Made by a program: the position numbers and the translations under genes. The notes under the pieces are model-generated. The model was not told the origin of the DNA. It was given only the letters and a program-made list of their open reading frames with translations, and did not search any database. Source: Mesorhizobium sp. (GTDB lineage: Bacteria; Pseudomonadota; Alphaproteobacteria; Rhizobiales; Rhizobiaceae). From it: a stretch of 64,000 bases of DNA. Position 1 is the first letter of the stretch, and every line of letters starts with the position of its first letter. Positions 45,050 through 53,886 of this stretch are shown piece after piece. The stretch covers positions 3,411 to 67,410 of the forward strand of contig SAKE01000002.1 in NCBI GenBank assembly GCA_004017275.1. Direction: 5' to 3'.

Positions 45050-46291
45050 ATGTTTATGGATGAAAGAAAGAACGCCTACCTCAACACCGAAGGCAAGGAC
45101 AGGCCGCTTGCATCGCCGGTTCCGGCCGAGGTGGTTGAGCGGGCCAGGCTCTACAGGCTGGCCCGGCTGCGTGCCCAGATGGAGGCCGCCGATGTCGCTG
45201 CGTTGCTGCTCTACGATCCGGTAAACATCCGCTACGCCTTCGACAGCTCAAACATGATGGTTTGGACCGCTCGAAATCCCGTGCGCTACGCGCTCATCCT
45301 GAACGGCGGCCCAGCCATGCTGTTCGAGCTGCCCCGCACCGAAAAGACGGCGCGGGGATTGCCCGGCATCGATGAGATCCGGCCGGCGCGGATATGGATG
45401 TTCATGGCCCAGGGCGACAAGGCTGAAGCTCATCTGGAGGACTGGGCGGCCGAGATCGCCTCGCTTGTGCGGCAATCGGGTGGAGGCAATCTTCGCGTCG
45501 CCGCCGACAGGCTGGAGATGCATGCCGGCCTGGCGCTCGAACGTCACGGACTGACGGTGACCGACGGCACGCCGCTGACCGAGCTCGCGCGGTCGATCAA
45601 ATCGGAGGACGAGATCGAGCTGATGCGCTGGACGATCCGCGTCTGCGAGGCCGGCATGGCCAGGATCGCGGAATACTCGGTGCCCGGCGTGACGGAACGG
45701 GAGCTTTGGGGCCATCTTCACTTCGAGAACGCCCGCTCCGGCGGGGCATGGCTCGAGACGAAGCTGCTCACGGCAGGTCCCAACACCAACCCATGGTATC
45801 AGGAATGTTCCGACTACAAGGTGCGCGCAGGAGAAAAGATCTCCTTCGATACCGACATGATCGGCCCCTACAGCTATTGCGCCGACCTGTCGCGCAGTTG
45901 GACCTGCGGCAACGTGCCGATGAACGACCTGCAAAAGCGCATCTATGCCACCGCGCTCGAGCAGATCCATCACAACCTCGCGCTGTTGGAGCCGGGGCTG
46001 AGCTTCGCCGAGTTCAACGACCGTAGCTGGAGGATTCCCGAGGCCCACATCCCCTATCGCTATTCCAACGCCGTTCACGGCGTGGGCATGGCCGACGAAT
46101 GGCTGTTCGTCCCGCTGCACCCCGACTGGAGCGACAAGACGATGTCGGGCCGGTTCGAGCCCGGCATGGTCGTATGTGTGGAAAGCCTCGTCGCCGAAGC
46201 CGGCAGCGAGTCGGTCAAGCTCGAGACCCAAGTCCTCATCACGCCCAGCGGGCACGAGCGATTGGACAGTTTCCCTTTCGAGGAGGTGTAG
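45050..46291 (+). CDS. DddP-like M24-family metalloenzyme
   Basis: A 413-residue protein of the M24B (creatinase/prolidase-fold) family. All five metal ligands are visible: two Asp in FDTDMIGPYSYCADLSRSW, His in VHGVGMADEW, Glu in CVESLV and Glu in KLETQVLI. Blocks such as NIRYAFDSSNMMVW, TAGPNTNPWYQECS and HGVGMADEW resemble the DMSP lyase DddP more than ordinary Xaa-Pro peptidases. It may therefore act as a lyase or hydrolase on a betaine-like compound. Placement inside the importer operon supports a role on the imported substrate. Start ATG 45050 follows GAGGG; 45026 and 45056 are alternatives. Confidence 0.78.
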   Translation: MFMDERKNAYLNTEGKDRPLASPVPAEVVERARLYRLARLRAQMEAADVAALLLYDPVNIRYAFDSSNMMVWTARNPVRYALILNGGPAMLFELPRTEKTARGLPGIDEIRPARIWMFMAQGDKAEAHLEDWAAEIASLVRQSGGGNLRVAADRLEMHAGLALERHGLTVTDGTPLTELARSIKSEDEIELMRWTIRVCEAGMARIAEYSVPGVTERELWGHLHFENARSGGAWLETKLLTAGPNTNPWYQECSDYKVRAGEKISFDTDMIGPYSYCADLSRSWTCGNVPMNDLQKRIYATALEQIHHNLALLEPGLSFAEFNDRSWRIPEAHIPYRYSNAVHGVGMADEWLFVPLHPDWSDKTMSGRFEPGMVVCVESLVAEAGSESVKLETQVLITPSGHERLDSFPFEEV

Positions 46292-46355
46292 CGCCATGGT
46301 CGCGACATCCCGGATAGGCCTCGAATTCCTCATGCCAGCGAAGATCAGGTGACCC

Positions 46356-47351
46356 ATGCTTGCCTCAGCCACGCACAGGCCGGCCCCGATAAGAGACTTT
46401 GTCGTTTCCCGCGTCGTTTCGGGGCTCGTTTCCTTGGTCCTGATAACGGCGCTGGTTTTCGTTGGGACGGCCCTTTTGCCCGGCGACACCGCAGGCGCCC
46501 TACTGGGGCAGAACGCAACCCCGGCCGCTCTCGAGGCGCTGCGTCGTGATCTCGGCCTCGACCAGCCCCTGGTGCAGCGTTACCTCGTCTGGCTCGCCGG
46601 CGCGCTGAGGGGCGATTTTGGAACATCGCTCGCCTCCGGGCGCGCGGTATCCGAGGTGCTGCTGCCGCGCCTTGCCAATTCGCTCCTGCTGGCCGGGGCC
46701 GGGGCGGTGTTCCTGCTCCCGATTGCGATCGGCGGCGGGATCTTGGCGGCGATCTGGCAAGGAAGCTGGTTCGATCGGCTCATTGGCTTCACCTCGATGC
46801 TGTTTCTGGCCATGCCGGCATTCCTGGTCGGCTACATCCTGATCTACGTCTTTGCCGTTAGGCTCGGCTGGTTCCCCTCCATGTCTGTCGCTCCGTTCGC
46901 CGGCGGGACAAGGGCCTGGGCGCAGATACTGACGCTGCCGGTAATCTCGCTGGTGATCATCGGACAGGCCCACACTATGAAGCTTACCCGGACGGCGATC
47001 CTGTCGGTCCTTGCCTCGGACTATGTTTTGATGGCCGAGATCAAGGGCATTTCGCGCCGTCGCATCATCTTGCGCCACGCGCTGCCGAACGCGCTGTCGC
47101 CGATCCTGTCGATCTCGATCCTGACCATTGCATACTTGATCGTCGACGTCGTCGTCATCGAGATCGTCTTCAGCTATCCGGGCCTTGGCAAGCTGATGGT
47201 GGATTCCGTCGCCTATCGTGACCTCACCGTCGTCCAGGCCTGCGGGCTGCTCTTTGCCCTGGTCTTCATCACAATGAATTTTCTCGCCGATCTTCTGGCC
47301 ATGCTCGTCAATCCGCGGCAGCGCGTGCCTGCACGGGGGGCAGCCGCATGA
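46356..47351 (+). CDS. ABC transporter permease (DppB type)
   Basis: A 331-residue inner-membrane permease with about six helices. The N-terminal segment VVSGLVSLVLITALVFVGTALLPGDTA and LGLDQPLVQRYLVWLAGALRGDFGTSL are standard for DppB/OppB. The EAA loop that contacts the ATPase is DYVLMAEIKGISRRRIILRHALPNALSPI. It pairs with the next permease, overlapping it by 4 nt (ATGA). A weak ribosome site precedes ATG 46356. Confidence 0.93.
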   Translation: MLASATHRPAPIRDFVVSRVVSGLVSLVLITALVFVGTALLPGDTAGALLGQNATPAALEALRRDLGLDQPLVQRYLVWLAGALRGDFGTSLASGRAVSEVLLPRLANSLLLAGAGAVFLLPIAIGGGILAAIWQGSWFDRLIGFTSMLFLAMPAFLVGYILIYVFAVRLGWFPSMSVAPFAGGTRAWAQILTLPVISLVIIGQAHTMKLTRTAILSVLASDYVLMAEIKGISRRRIILRHALPNALSPILSISILTIAYLIVDVVVIEIVFSYPGLGKLMVDSVAYRDLTVVQACGLLFALVFITMNFLADLLAMLVNPRQRVPARGAAA

Positions 47352-48154
47352 GGAACGCCGGATTCATCCTGTCGATCGCCGGTTTCGCCGTGCTCGTCGC
47401 TGCCGCGCTTTTGGCGCCGATCCTTGCGCCCCACCTTCCCAGCGAGCCAGTGTACCAGCCCTATGCGCCGCCCGGCATCGGCGGCCTTCTCGGAGCGGAT
47501 TCGCTCGGGCGTGACATGCTGTCCCGCATTCTCTACGGATTGCGCTACACATTGGGGATCGCGCTGCTGGTCTCTGTTCTGGCCGCCGGAGCCGGGGTCA
47601 CGCTCGCCTTCCTCGCGGCCTTTCGCCGCGGCTGGACCGATCTGCTGATCGGGCGGCTCATCGATGCCGTCATGTCGGTTCCGCAGATCATCTTCGCCCT
47701 GGTCGTTCTGGCGGTGGCGGGCGTGTCGCTGACCACGCTGGTGCTGACGATGGCGGTGCTGGAGGCGACGCTGTTCTATCGCGTCGTCCGTCCGGTGGCC
47801 GGCGACATCGTGGCCATGGACTATGTCGAGGTTGCCCGGCTGCGCGGCGAGGGGCTGGGCTGGTATCTGTTCCGTGAGATCCTGCCCAATGCCGCGCCGA
47901 CGCTGATTGCCGAATTCGGCATCCGCATCGCCTACGCGGTCCTGTTCATCAGCGGCCTGAGCTTCCTCGGTGTGGGCGTGCAGCCCCCGGCCGCCGATCT
48001 AGGCGGGCTGGTGCGCGAAAATGCCCTGGCGATCTCAGTGGGGCAGCTCTCCCCGCTGGCTCCGGCGGTGTGCATCGCGCTGATCACGCTTTCGGTGAAC
48101 GGCATCGTCGACTGGTTCATCCACAAATACTCGATCCGGGCGGAACTGGGCTGA
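47348..48154 (+). CDS. ABC transporter permease (DppC type)
   Basis: A 268-residue DppC/OppC permease. It has the family pattern LLGADSLGRDMLSRILYGLRYTLGIALLV early on, and the EAA loop MDYVEVARLRGEGLGWYLFREILPNAAPTLIAEF. About six helices. It starts within the previous gene's stop (ATGA) and ends on the ATP-binding gene (TGATG), so the three are translationally coupled. Confidence 0.93.
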   Translation: MRNAGFILSIAGFAVLVAAALLAPILAPHLPSEPVYQPYAPPGIGGLLGADSLGRDMLSRILYGLRYTLGIALLVSVLAAGAGVTLAFLAAFRRGWTDLLIGRLIDAVMSVPQIIFALVVLAVAGVSLTTLVLTMAVLEATLFYRVVRPVAGDIVAMDYVEVARLRGEGLGWYLFREILPNAAPTLIAEFGIRIAYAVLFISGLSFLGVGVQPPAADLGGLVRENALAISVGQLSPLAPAVCIALITLSVNGIVDWFIHKYSIRAELG

Positions 48155-49731
48155 TGGCGACATTTGTTCTTCAGATCGAAAATCTCGGGATCCAGGCAAA
48201 GCGCTCGACAATACTCGAAGGAATTTCCTTTGATGTCACGCCGGGCGAGATTTTCGGCATCATCGGGGAATCCGGCGCCGGCAAGAGCACATTGGCCATG
48301 GCAACGGTCGGACTGCTGCGGGCCGGGTGCCGGCGTGTGGCAGGCAGCGTCAGGCTGGCTGGAAAGAGCTTACTCGATCTGTCCCAGGCGGATCTCGAAC
48401 GGACCCGCCGGCGCAAGGTGTCCTATGTGGCGCAAAGCGCGGCCGCCTGCTTCAACCCCTTTTACCGGTTGGGCGAGCAGGTCACCGAACTGGCCGCGCT
48501 GGAACTGGGCAAGTCCAGGGCCGAGCGGCAGCGCCTGGCGGCGGACCTCTTCCGCGAGTTGCAGCTGCCGGACCCCGAAAGGTTCGGCGATCGCTATCCG
48601 CACCAGGTCTCCGGCGGGCAGCTTCAGCGCGCAATGATCGCCATGGCGCTGCTCAACGAACCGGAGTTGATCATTTTCGACGAGCCGACCACGGCGCTGG
48701 ATGTCACCACGCAACTCGAGGTGCTGCGCCTCATCCGAAAGGTCGTGAAGGGGCGAGGATGCGGATCGATCTACATCTCGCACGATCTCGCGGTCGTGTC
48801 GCAACTGGCGGACCGTGTGATGGTTCTACGCCACGGCAAGGTCGTCGAGATGGGTCCGACGCGAGACCTGATCGAGAACCCGCAGGCCGGCTACACGCGC
48901 GATCTTGTTGCGAACCAGACCACCACCAGCAGCGTGCCCGATCCAGCCGCCAGCCGGCCGATCGTCTCGGTGGAGAACCTGGCGGCGGGCTATGGCAGAG
49001 TTTCGGCCATCCGCGACATTTCGCTCGATCTATCCTCGGGCCACATCACCTGCCTCGTCGGTGAATCGGGCAGTGGCAAGACGACCCTGGCGCGCACGAT
49101 CGCAGGCCTGGTCGACCTTCACGCCGGGGTTCTGCGCTTCAAGGGCAGCGAATTGCCGGGTCGCGTCGAACGTCGTGATTCCGAGACGCGGCGCCGGCTG
49201 CAATACATCCATCAGCTTCCCGACCTGGCGCTGAATCCGCGGCAGACGATCCGAGAAGTCGTCGGCAGGCCGCTTGCCAAGTTTCGAGGTCTCCGGGGGG
49301 CGGCCGCCGAGCACAGGCTGCGCGAGCTGCTGCGCGATGTCGAGCTGCCGGAGACCTTTCTCGACCGCGTGCCGGGCTCGCTGTCGGGCGGGCAGAAGCA
49401 GCGCGTCTGCATCGCCCGCGCCTTGGCGGCCGAGCCAGATGTCCTGATCTGCGACGAGGTGACGTCGGCGCTCGATCCGCTGGTCGAGGAGAGCGTGATC
49501 AAGCTGCTTTTGCGGCTGATGAAGGCTCGTCCACTCACCATGCTCTTCATCACACACAATTTGGCGCTGACACGGCGCTTCGCCCATGAGGTGGTGGTGA
49601 TGCAGCAGGGCAGGATCGTCGAGGCGGGACCCGCGAGCAGCGTCTTTTCGGCGCCGCGGGAAGCCTACACCAAGAAGCTTCTCGATTCGACCCCGCTGAT
49701 GGAGCGCGGCTGGCTGGAGGCTCGCCTGTAG
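48154..49731 (+). CDS. ABC transporter ATP-binding protein, fused DppD-DppF type
   Basis: A 525-residue protein with two complete nucleotide-binding domains in tandem. The first has Walker A GESGAGKS (38-45), signature VSGGQLQRAMIAMAL and Walker B LIIFDEPTTALD. The second has GESGSGKT (303-310), LSGGQKQRVCIARAL and VLICDEVTSALD, with Val where Pro is usual in the second Walker B extension. Such fused DppDF proteins power the permease pair. ATG 48154 overlaps the permease stop. This ends the importer operon; a 188-bp gap with a probable operator follows. Confidence 0.93.
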   Translation: MATFVLQIENLGIQAKRSTILEGISFDVTPGEIFGIIGESGAGKSTLAMATVGLLRAGCRRVAGSVRLAGKSLLDLSQADLERTRRRKVSYVAQSAAACFNPFYRLGEQVTELAALELGKSRAERQRLAADLFRELQLPDPERFGDRYPHQVSGGQLQRAMIAMALLNEPELIIFDEPTTALDVTTQLEVLRLIRKVVKGRGCGSIYISHDLAVVSQLADRVMVLRHGKVVEMGPTRDLIENPQAGYTRDLVANQTTTSSVPDPAASRPIVSVENLAAGYGRVSAIRDISLDLSSGHITCLVGESGSGKTTLARTIAGLVDLHAGVLRFKGSELPGRVERRDSETRRRLQYIHQLPDLALNPRQTIREVVGRPLAKFRGLRGAAAEHRLRELLRDVELPETFLDRVPGSLSGGQKQRVCIARALAAEPDVLICDEVTSALDPLVEESVIKLLLRLMKARPLTMLFITHNLALTRRFAHEVVVMQQGRIVEAGPASSVFSAPREAYTKKLLDSTPLMERGWLEARL

Positions 49732-49855
49732 GACAACAATGACGAAAAGTCTGGTAAACACTTATGCCTAGAAAAATTGGGTGCATGATAGCCGATGGAT
49801 TGCTGCGTATCCATATTTTCACTGAGATAGTGCTATAAATTTCGCGCAATTTTCT

Positions 49856-49869
49856 GTTCACATATGTCC
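49856..49869. promoter_or_regulatory. Operator-like site before the dehydrogenase-sarcosine oxidase operon
   Basis: TGTTCACATATGTC, about 50 bp before the first gene. Its reverse complement with the next base (GGACATATGTGAACA) matches the purU site AGACATAAGTGAACA at 13/15 positions and shares GGACATAT with the palindrome upstream of the GlxA-type gene. Probable operator of the TetR-type regulator. Confidence 0.65.
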
Positions 49870-49919
49870 ATAATGATATATGGTAAGCGCCTTGGACAGG
49901 CAAGATAAAGGGGAAAGCC

Positions 49920-52328
49920 GTGAAGGCTCGGTATCGCGTCGCAATCATTGGCGGGGGGGTCGTAGGGGCCTCGATCGCCTACCATCTGACCAAGCTGGGT
50001 TGGGCCGACATTGCCATCATCGAGCGCAGCGTGCTGACCTCGGGTTCGAGTTGGCACGCCGCCGGGGGCATTCACACGCTCAACGCCGATCCCAATATCT
50101 CGGCGCTGCAGGCCTATACGATCGATCTGTTGCCTGAACTCGAAGCAGAGTCGGGCATCAACATCAGCCTGCACATGACGGGCGGCATCATGATGGCTCG
50201 CGATCCCGATCGCTGGGACTGGCTGAAGGGCAGCTACCGCGTGATGCAGTCAATGGGAATTGACGATTCCCGCCTCATTACCCCTGACGAGATCAAGGCG
50301 CTCTGCCCGCTGATCAACACCTCGGACCTGCTCGGCGGGATGACCTCCGCGCGTGAAGGCTATGTCGATCCGTCCGGCGTGGTTCATGCCTATGCCCGTG
50401 CGGCCAAGAACCGTGGCGCCGACATCATCGAGCACAACCGCGTCCTTTCGCTGAAGCAGCTTGCCTCGCTCGAGTGGCAGGTCGAGACGGAGAAGGGTAC
50501 CATTTTGGCCGAGCACGTGGTCAATGCCGGCGGACTTTGGGCCAAGCAATTGGGCAGGATGGTGGGCGTCGAGTTGCCGGTCACGCCGATGGAGCATCAT
50601 TACCTTGTGACCGAGGCGATCCCCGAGATTGCCGCCTTGCCCAAGGAGATGCCAACGGTCGTCGACTTGGACGGCTTCTCCTACATGCGACAGGAACAGC
50701 GCGGAATGCTGCTGGGTATCTATGAGGTCAACTATAAGCACTGGCAGATGGACGGCGCCCCCTGGGACTACGGGATTGAGCTGATCCAGGAAGATCCGGA
50801 CCGGATCATGGACGAGCTCGCCTTGGCCTATCATCGCTACCCGGTCCTGGAGACAGCCGGGATCAAGCGCTGGGTCAACGGTGCCTTCACTTTCTCGCCG
50901 GACGGCAACCCCCTGGTCGGACCGGTGCGCGGCCTGCGCAACTACTGGGTCGCCTGCGGCGTCATGGCGGGCTTCCTGCAGGGCGGCGGCGTTGGAAAAT
51001 CTCTCGCCGAATGGATGGTCGAGGGCAGTCCTCAGGCCGACGTCTTTGGCATGGACATCGCCCGCTACGGCGATTTCGCCGCCAATCGCGAATTCATCCG
51101 CCAGACCACCGGACAGTTCTATTCGCGCCGCTTCATCATGACTTACCCCAACGAGCAGCTGCCCGCCGGGCGGCCGCTGAAGGCACCGAGCGCCTATGAG
51201 GGCATGAGCGCCGACGGCGCCACCTGGGGCGCGAACTGGGGGCTCGAAGTGCCGCTCTACTTCGCGTCGCGGGATTTCAAGGAAAGGCCCAGCCTGCGCC
51301 GCTCAAACGCTTTCGACATCATCGGCGCCGAGGCTCGTGCGGTGCGCGAGAAAGCCGGCCTGCTCGATATTACCGGCTTCTCGCGCTACGAGGTGGCCGG
51401 CGACGGGGCCGAAGCCTGGCTTGATCGCGTCTTCGCCAGCCGGCTTCCGAAATCGGGCCGGGCGCGGCTTGCGCCGATGCTCGGACATGACGGCCGGCTG
51501 AAGGGCGACCTGACCGTGCTCAACTGGGGTGACGGAACCTGGTGGATCATGGGTTCCTACTACCTGCGCGAATGGCACATGCGCTGGTTCGCGGACAATA
51601 TGGGCGAGGGCGTCGCGCTACGCGACATTTCCGATGTGGTCACCGGCTTTGCGCTGGCCGGACCCCGTTCGCGCGACATCCTGCAAAAGCTGACGCATCA
51701 GGATGTTTCCGCGCTGCCGTTGCTGGGTTGCACGCAGATGGACCTGGGCATGCTGCGCGCCCGCGTCGCCCGCATGTCGATCACCGGCGAACTGGGCTAC
51801 GAGATCAATTGCGGCGCGCTGGAGCACACCACCTTGCGCCGTCTTCTCAAGGCGGCTGGCGAGGAATTCGGACTGGCCGAATTTGGCTTTGCGTCCGGCA
51901 ATGCCCTGCGTTTGGAAAAGAGCTTCGGCGTCTGGTCGCGCGAATTCACCCAGGGCTACACGCCCGGCCAGACCGGGATGGATCGCTTCATTGCATGGGA
52001 CAAGGGTGATTTCATCGGGGCCGAGGCCGCGCGCGGGGAGCGTGACGGCGCCCCGTCAAAACAGGTGCTTGTGACGCTGGAGATCGATGCTGCCGATGCG
52101 GATGCGAGCGGCTACGAGCCGATCTGGCATGGTGGCAGGCTTGCCGGCTTCATCACCTCGGGCGGCTATGGCCACACGATCGGCAAGAGCCTTGCTCTTG
52201 CCATGGTGGATCGTGACGTCGCTGCCGAGGGTCGCGAGCTTTCCACCCATATCGTCGGCGAGGAACGTCGCGCCGTGGTCATTGCGGCGTCGCCTTACGA
52301 TCCCGCCGGCGCGGCGATGCGCGCCTGA
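49920..52328 (+). CDS. Dimethylglycine/sarcosine-dehydrogenase-like flavoprotein
   Basis: An 802-residue two-part flavoenzyme. Residues 1-400 form a DAO-type FAD domain (VAIIGGGVVGASIAYHLTKLG) with SGSSWHAAGG, whose His46 corresponds to the residue that covalently carries FAD in dimethylglycine dehydrogenase. The C-terminal half is a folate-binding GcvT-like domain (LLDITGFSRYEVAGDGAEAWLDRVFA, SITGELGYEINC, LRLEKSFG). Such enzymes oxidise N-methyl groups to iminium and hand the carbon to tetrahydrofolate. GTG 49920 with AAGGGGAAAGCC upstream. It opens an operon continuing with soxBDAG, kynU and kynA; substrate inferred as an N,N-dimethyl amino acid. Confidence 0.92.
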   Translation: MKARYRVAIIGGGVVGASIAYHLTKLGWADIAIIERSVLTSGSSWHAAGGIHTLNADPNISALQAYTIDLLPELEAESGINISLHMTGGIMMARDPDRWDWLKGSYRVMQSMGIDDSRLITPDEIKALCPLINTSDLLGGMTSAREGYVDPSGVVHAYARAAKNRGADIIEHNRVLSLKQLASLEWQVETEKGTILAEHVVNAGGLWAKQLGRMVGVELPVTPMEHHYLVTEAIPEIAALPKEMPTVVDLDGFSYMRQEQRGMLLGIYEVNYKHWQMDGAPWDYGIELIQEDPDRIMDELALAYHRYPVLETAGIKRWVNGAFTFSPDGNPLVGPVRGLRNYWVACGVMAGFLQGGGVGKSLAEWMVEGSPQADVFGMDIARYGDFAANREFIRQTTGQFYSRRFIMTYPNEQLPAGRPLKAPSAYEGMSADGATWGANWGLEVPLYFASRDFKERPSLRRSNAFDIIGAEARAVREKAGLLDITGFSRYEVAGDGAEAWLDRVFASRLPKSGRARLAPMLGHDGRLKGDLTVLNWGDGTWWIMGSYYLREWHMRWFADNMGEGVALRDISDVVTGFALAGPRSRDILQKLTHQDVSALPLLGCTQMDLGMLRARVARMSITGELGYEINCGALEHTTLRRLLKAAGEEFGLAEFGFASGNALRLEKSFGVWSREFTQGYTPGQTGMDRFIAWDKGDFIGAEAARGERDGAPSKQVLVTLEIDAADADASGYEPIWHGGRLAGFITSGGYGHTIGKSLALAMVDRDVAAEGRELSTHIVGEERRAVVIAASPYDPAGAAMRA

Positions 52329-52342
52329 GAGGGGGACCGCCG

Positions 52343-53596
52343 ATGACGCGTCACTACTCCGCTGTTTCGCTCCTCAAGGAGGGGCTCAACGCCCAGCGAG
52401 GCTGGCGTCCTGCCTGGCGCAGCCCCGAGCCGAAACCGCGTTATGACGCTGTGATCATCGGCGGCGGCGGACAGGGCCTGGCAACCGCCTACTACCTGGC
52501 CAAGAGCCACGGCTTGCGCAGTGTCGCGGTGGTCGAGCGCGGCTGGTTGGGAGGCGGCAACACCGGCCGCAACACTGCGGCCATCCGATCGAACTACTTC
52601 TATCCTGAAAGCACCGCTCTCTACGATCTGTCCCTGTCGCTTTACGAGCGGCTGGGACGCGAACTGAACTACAATATCATGCTGTCCCAGCGCGGCATGA
52701 TGCAGATCGTCTCCAGCCCCGGCGAAATGGAAATGGCTGCCCGCATGGTCAACGCCATGCAGGTGAACGGGGTGCAAGCCGAGTTGCTGGACCGGGCGGA
52801 GGTGAAAAGACGGGTGCCGATCTTCAACTTCGGCGACGATGCCCGGTATCCGGTTCATGGGGCGATCTGGCAGGCGCGCGCGGGGATCGCGCGTCATGAC
52901 GCCGTGGCCTGGGGCTATGCGCGCGCCGCCGATCGTCTGGGCGTCGACATTATCCAGCAATGCGAGGTGCAGGCGTTTCTGGTCGAGGGCGGTCGCTGCG
53001 TGGGCGTGACGACGTCCAAGGGCGAGATCCGCGCCGGCAGGGTCGGCATGGCCGTGGCGGGCAATTCCGGCGCGCTGGCCGCGAAAGCCGGGTTCCGGCT
53101 GCCCATCACCTCCTATACGCTGCAGGCCTGTGTTTCCGAGCCGGTCAAGCCCATTTTCGACACCGTTCTGGTCTCGCCCATGACCGGTACTTACGTCAGT
53201 CAGTCCGACAAGGGCGAGATTGTCATCGGTGGCGGCCTGGACCGCGTGCCGTCCTACGGTCAGCGGGGCAACCTGCCACAGCTGGAGACGGTGCTGTCGG
53301 GCCTCCTGGAGATGTTCCCCGTCTTTCGGCAGCTGCGGCTGCTGCGCCAGTGGGGTGGCACGGTGGACGTGACGCCTGACAGTTCGCCAATCTTCGGCGA
53401 GAGCCCGCTGCCAGGACTGTTCATCAACGGCGGTTGGGGGACTGGCGGGTTCAAGGGAATTCCGGCAGGGGGCACGGTCTTTGCCCACATCCTCGCGACC
53501 GGCAGCCACCACGAGGTCAGCCGGCCGTTCGACCTCTCGCGCTTCCGCAGCGGTTACATGATCGACGAGGCCGCAGGCGCCGGCATCGCCCATTGA
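52343..53596 (+). CDS. soxB: Sarcosine oxidase subunit beta
   Basis: A 417-residue beta subunit of heterotetrameric sarcosine oxidase, the FAD-bearing catalytic subunit. It has the N-terminal dinucleotide fold (DAVIIGGGGQGLATAYYLAKSHG) and GGGNTGRNTAAIRSNYFYPES, characteristic of SoxB. The C-terminus WGGTVDVTPDSSPIFGESPLPGLFINGGWGTGGFKGIPA is also diagnostic. AGAGGGGG precedes ATG 52343. The enzyme oxidatively demethylates secondary N-methyl amines; close homologues act on sarcosine, but this copy could take a bulkier substrate. Confidence 0.95.
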   Translation: MTRHYSAVSLLKEGLNAQRGWRPAWRSPEPKPRYDAVIIGGGGQGLATAYYLAKSHGLRSVAVVERGWLGGGNTGRNTAAIRSNYFYPESTALYDLSLSLYERLGRELNYNIMLSQRGMMQIVSSPGEMEMAARMVNAMQVNGVQAELLDRAEVKRRVPIFNFGDDARYPVHGAIWQARAGIARHDAVAWGYARAADRLGVDIIQQCEVQAFLVEGGRCVGVTTSKGEIRAGRVGMAVAGNSGALAAKAGFRLPITSYTLQACVSEPVKPIFDTVLVSPMTGTYVSQSDKGEIVIGGGLDRVPSYGQRGNLPQLETVLSGLLEMFPVFRQLRLLRQWGGTVDVTPDSSPIFGESPLPGLFINGGWGTGGFKGIPAGGTVFAHILATGSHHEVSRPFDLSRFRSGYMIDEAAGAGIAH

Positions 53597-53610
53597 CAGG
53601 ATAAGCGGTC

Positions 53611-53886
53611 ATGCAACTTTTCACCTGTCCGTTCTGTGGCCCGCGTGCCGAGACCGAGTTCCATTTCGGCGGCGACGCCGGGAATCTGCGCCCCGGGGGC
53701 GACAGCGAAACGAATGTGTGGACGGACTACCTCTACTTCCGCAGCAACCTGCGCGGTCGCGCGCGCGAGATCTGGATGCATCTGGCTTGCCGCGAGGTCT
53801 TTGTCATGGAGCGCGACACGGTTACGCACGAGGTCCATGCGACGGAAGCCCTCGCCGAGACCGCTGCCGGGGAGCATCGCCCATGA
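53611..53886 (+). CDS. soxD: Sarcosine oxidase subunit delta
   Basis: A 91-residue delta subunit. The zinc-binding residues are visible: Cys6 and Cys9 in CPFCG, then His57 and Cys60 in WMHLAC. Body segments ETEFHFGGDAG and DYLYFRSNLRGRAREIW are family-typical. Its stop overlaps the soxA start (ATGA). Confidence 0.95.
   Translation: MQLFTCPFCGPRAETEFHFGGDAGNLRPGGDSETNVWTDYLYFRSNLRGRAREIWMHLACREVFVMERDTVTHEVHATEALAETAAGEHRP

Noticed and set aside
45248..46489. Long minus-strand frame opposite the M24-family gene, and similar ones opposite soxB (52295-53593), kynU (57287-58546) and kynA (58345-59544)
   Set aside because: All lie antisense to strongly conserved enzymes and have no recognisable motifs or ribosome sites.
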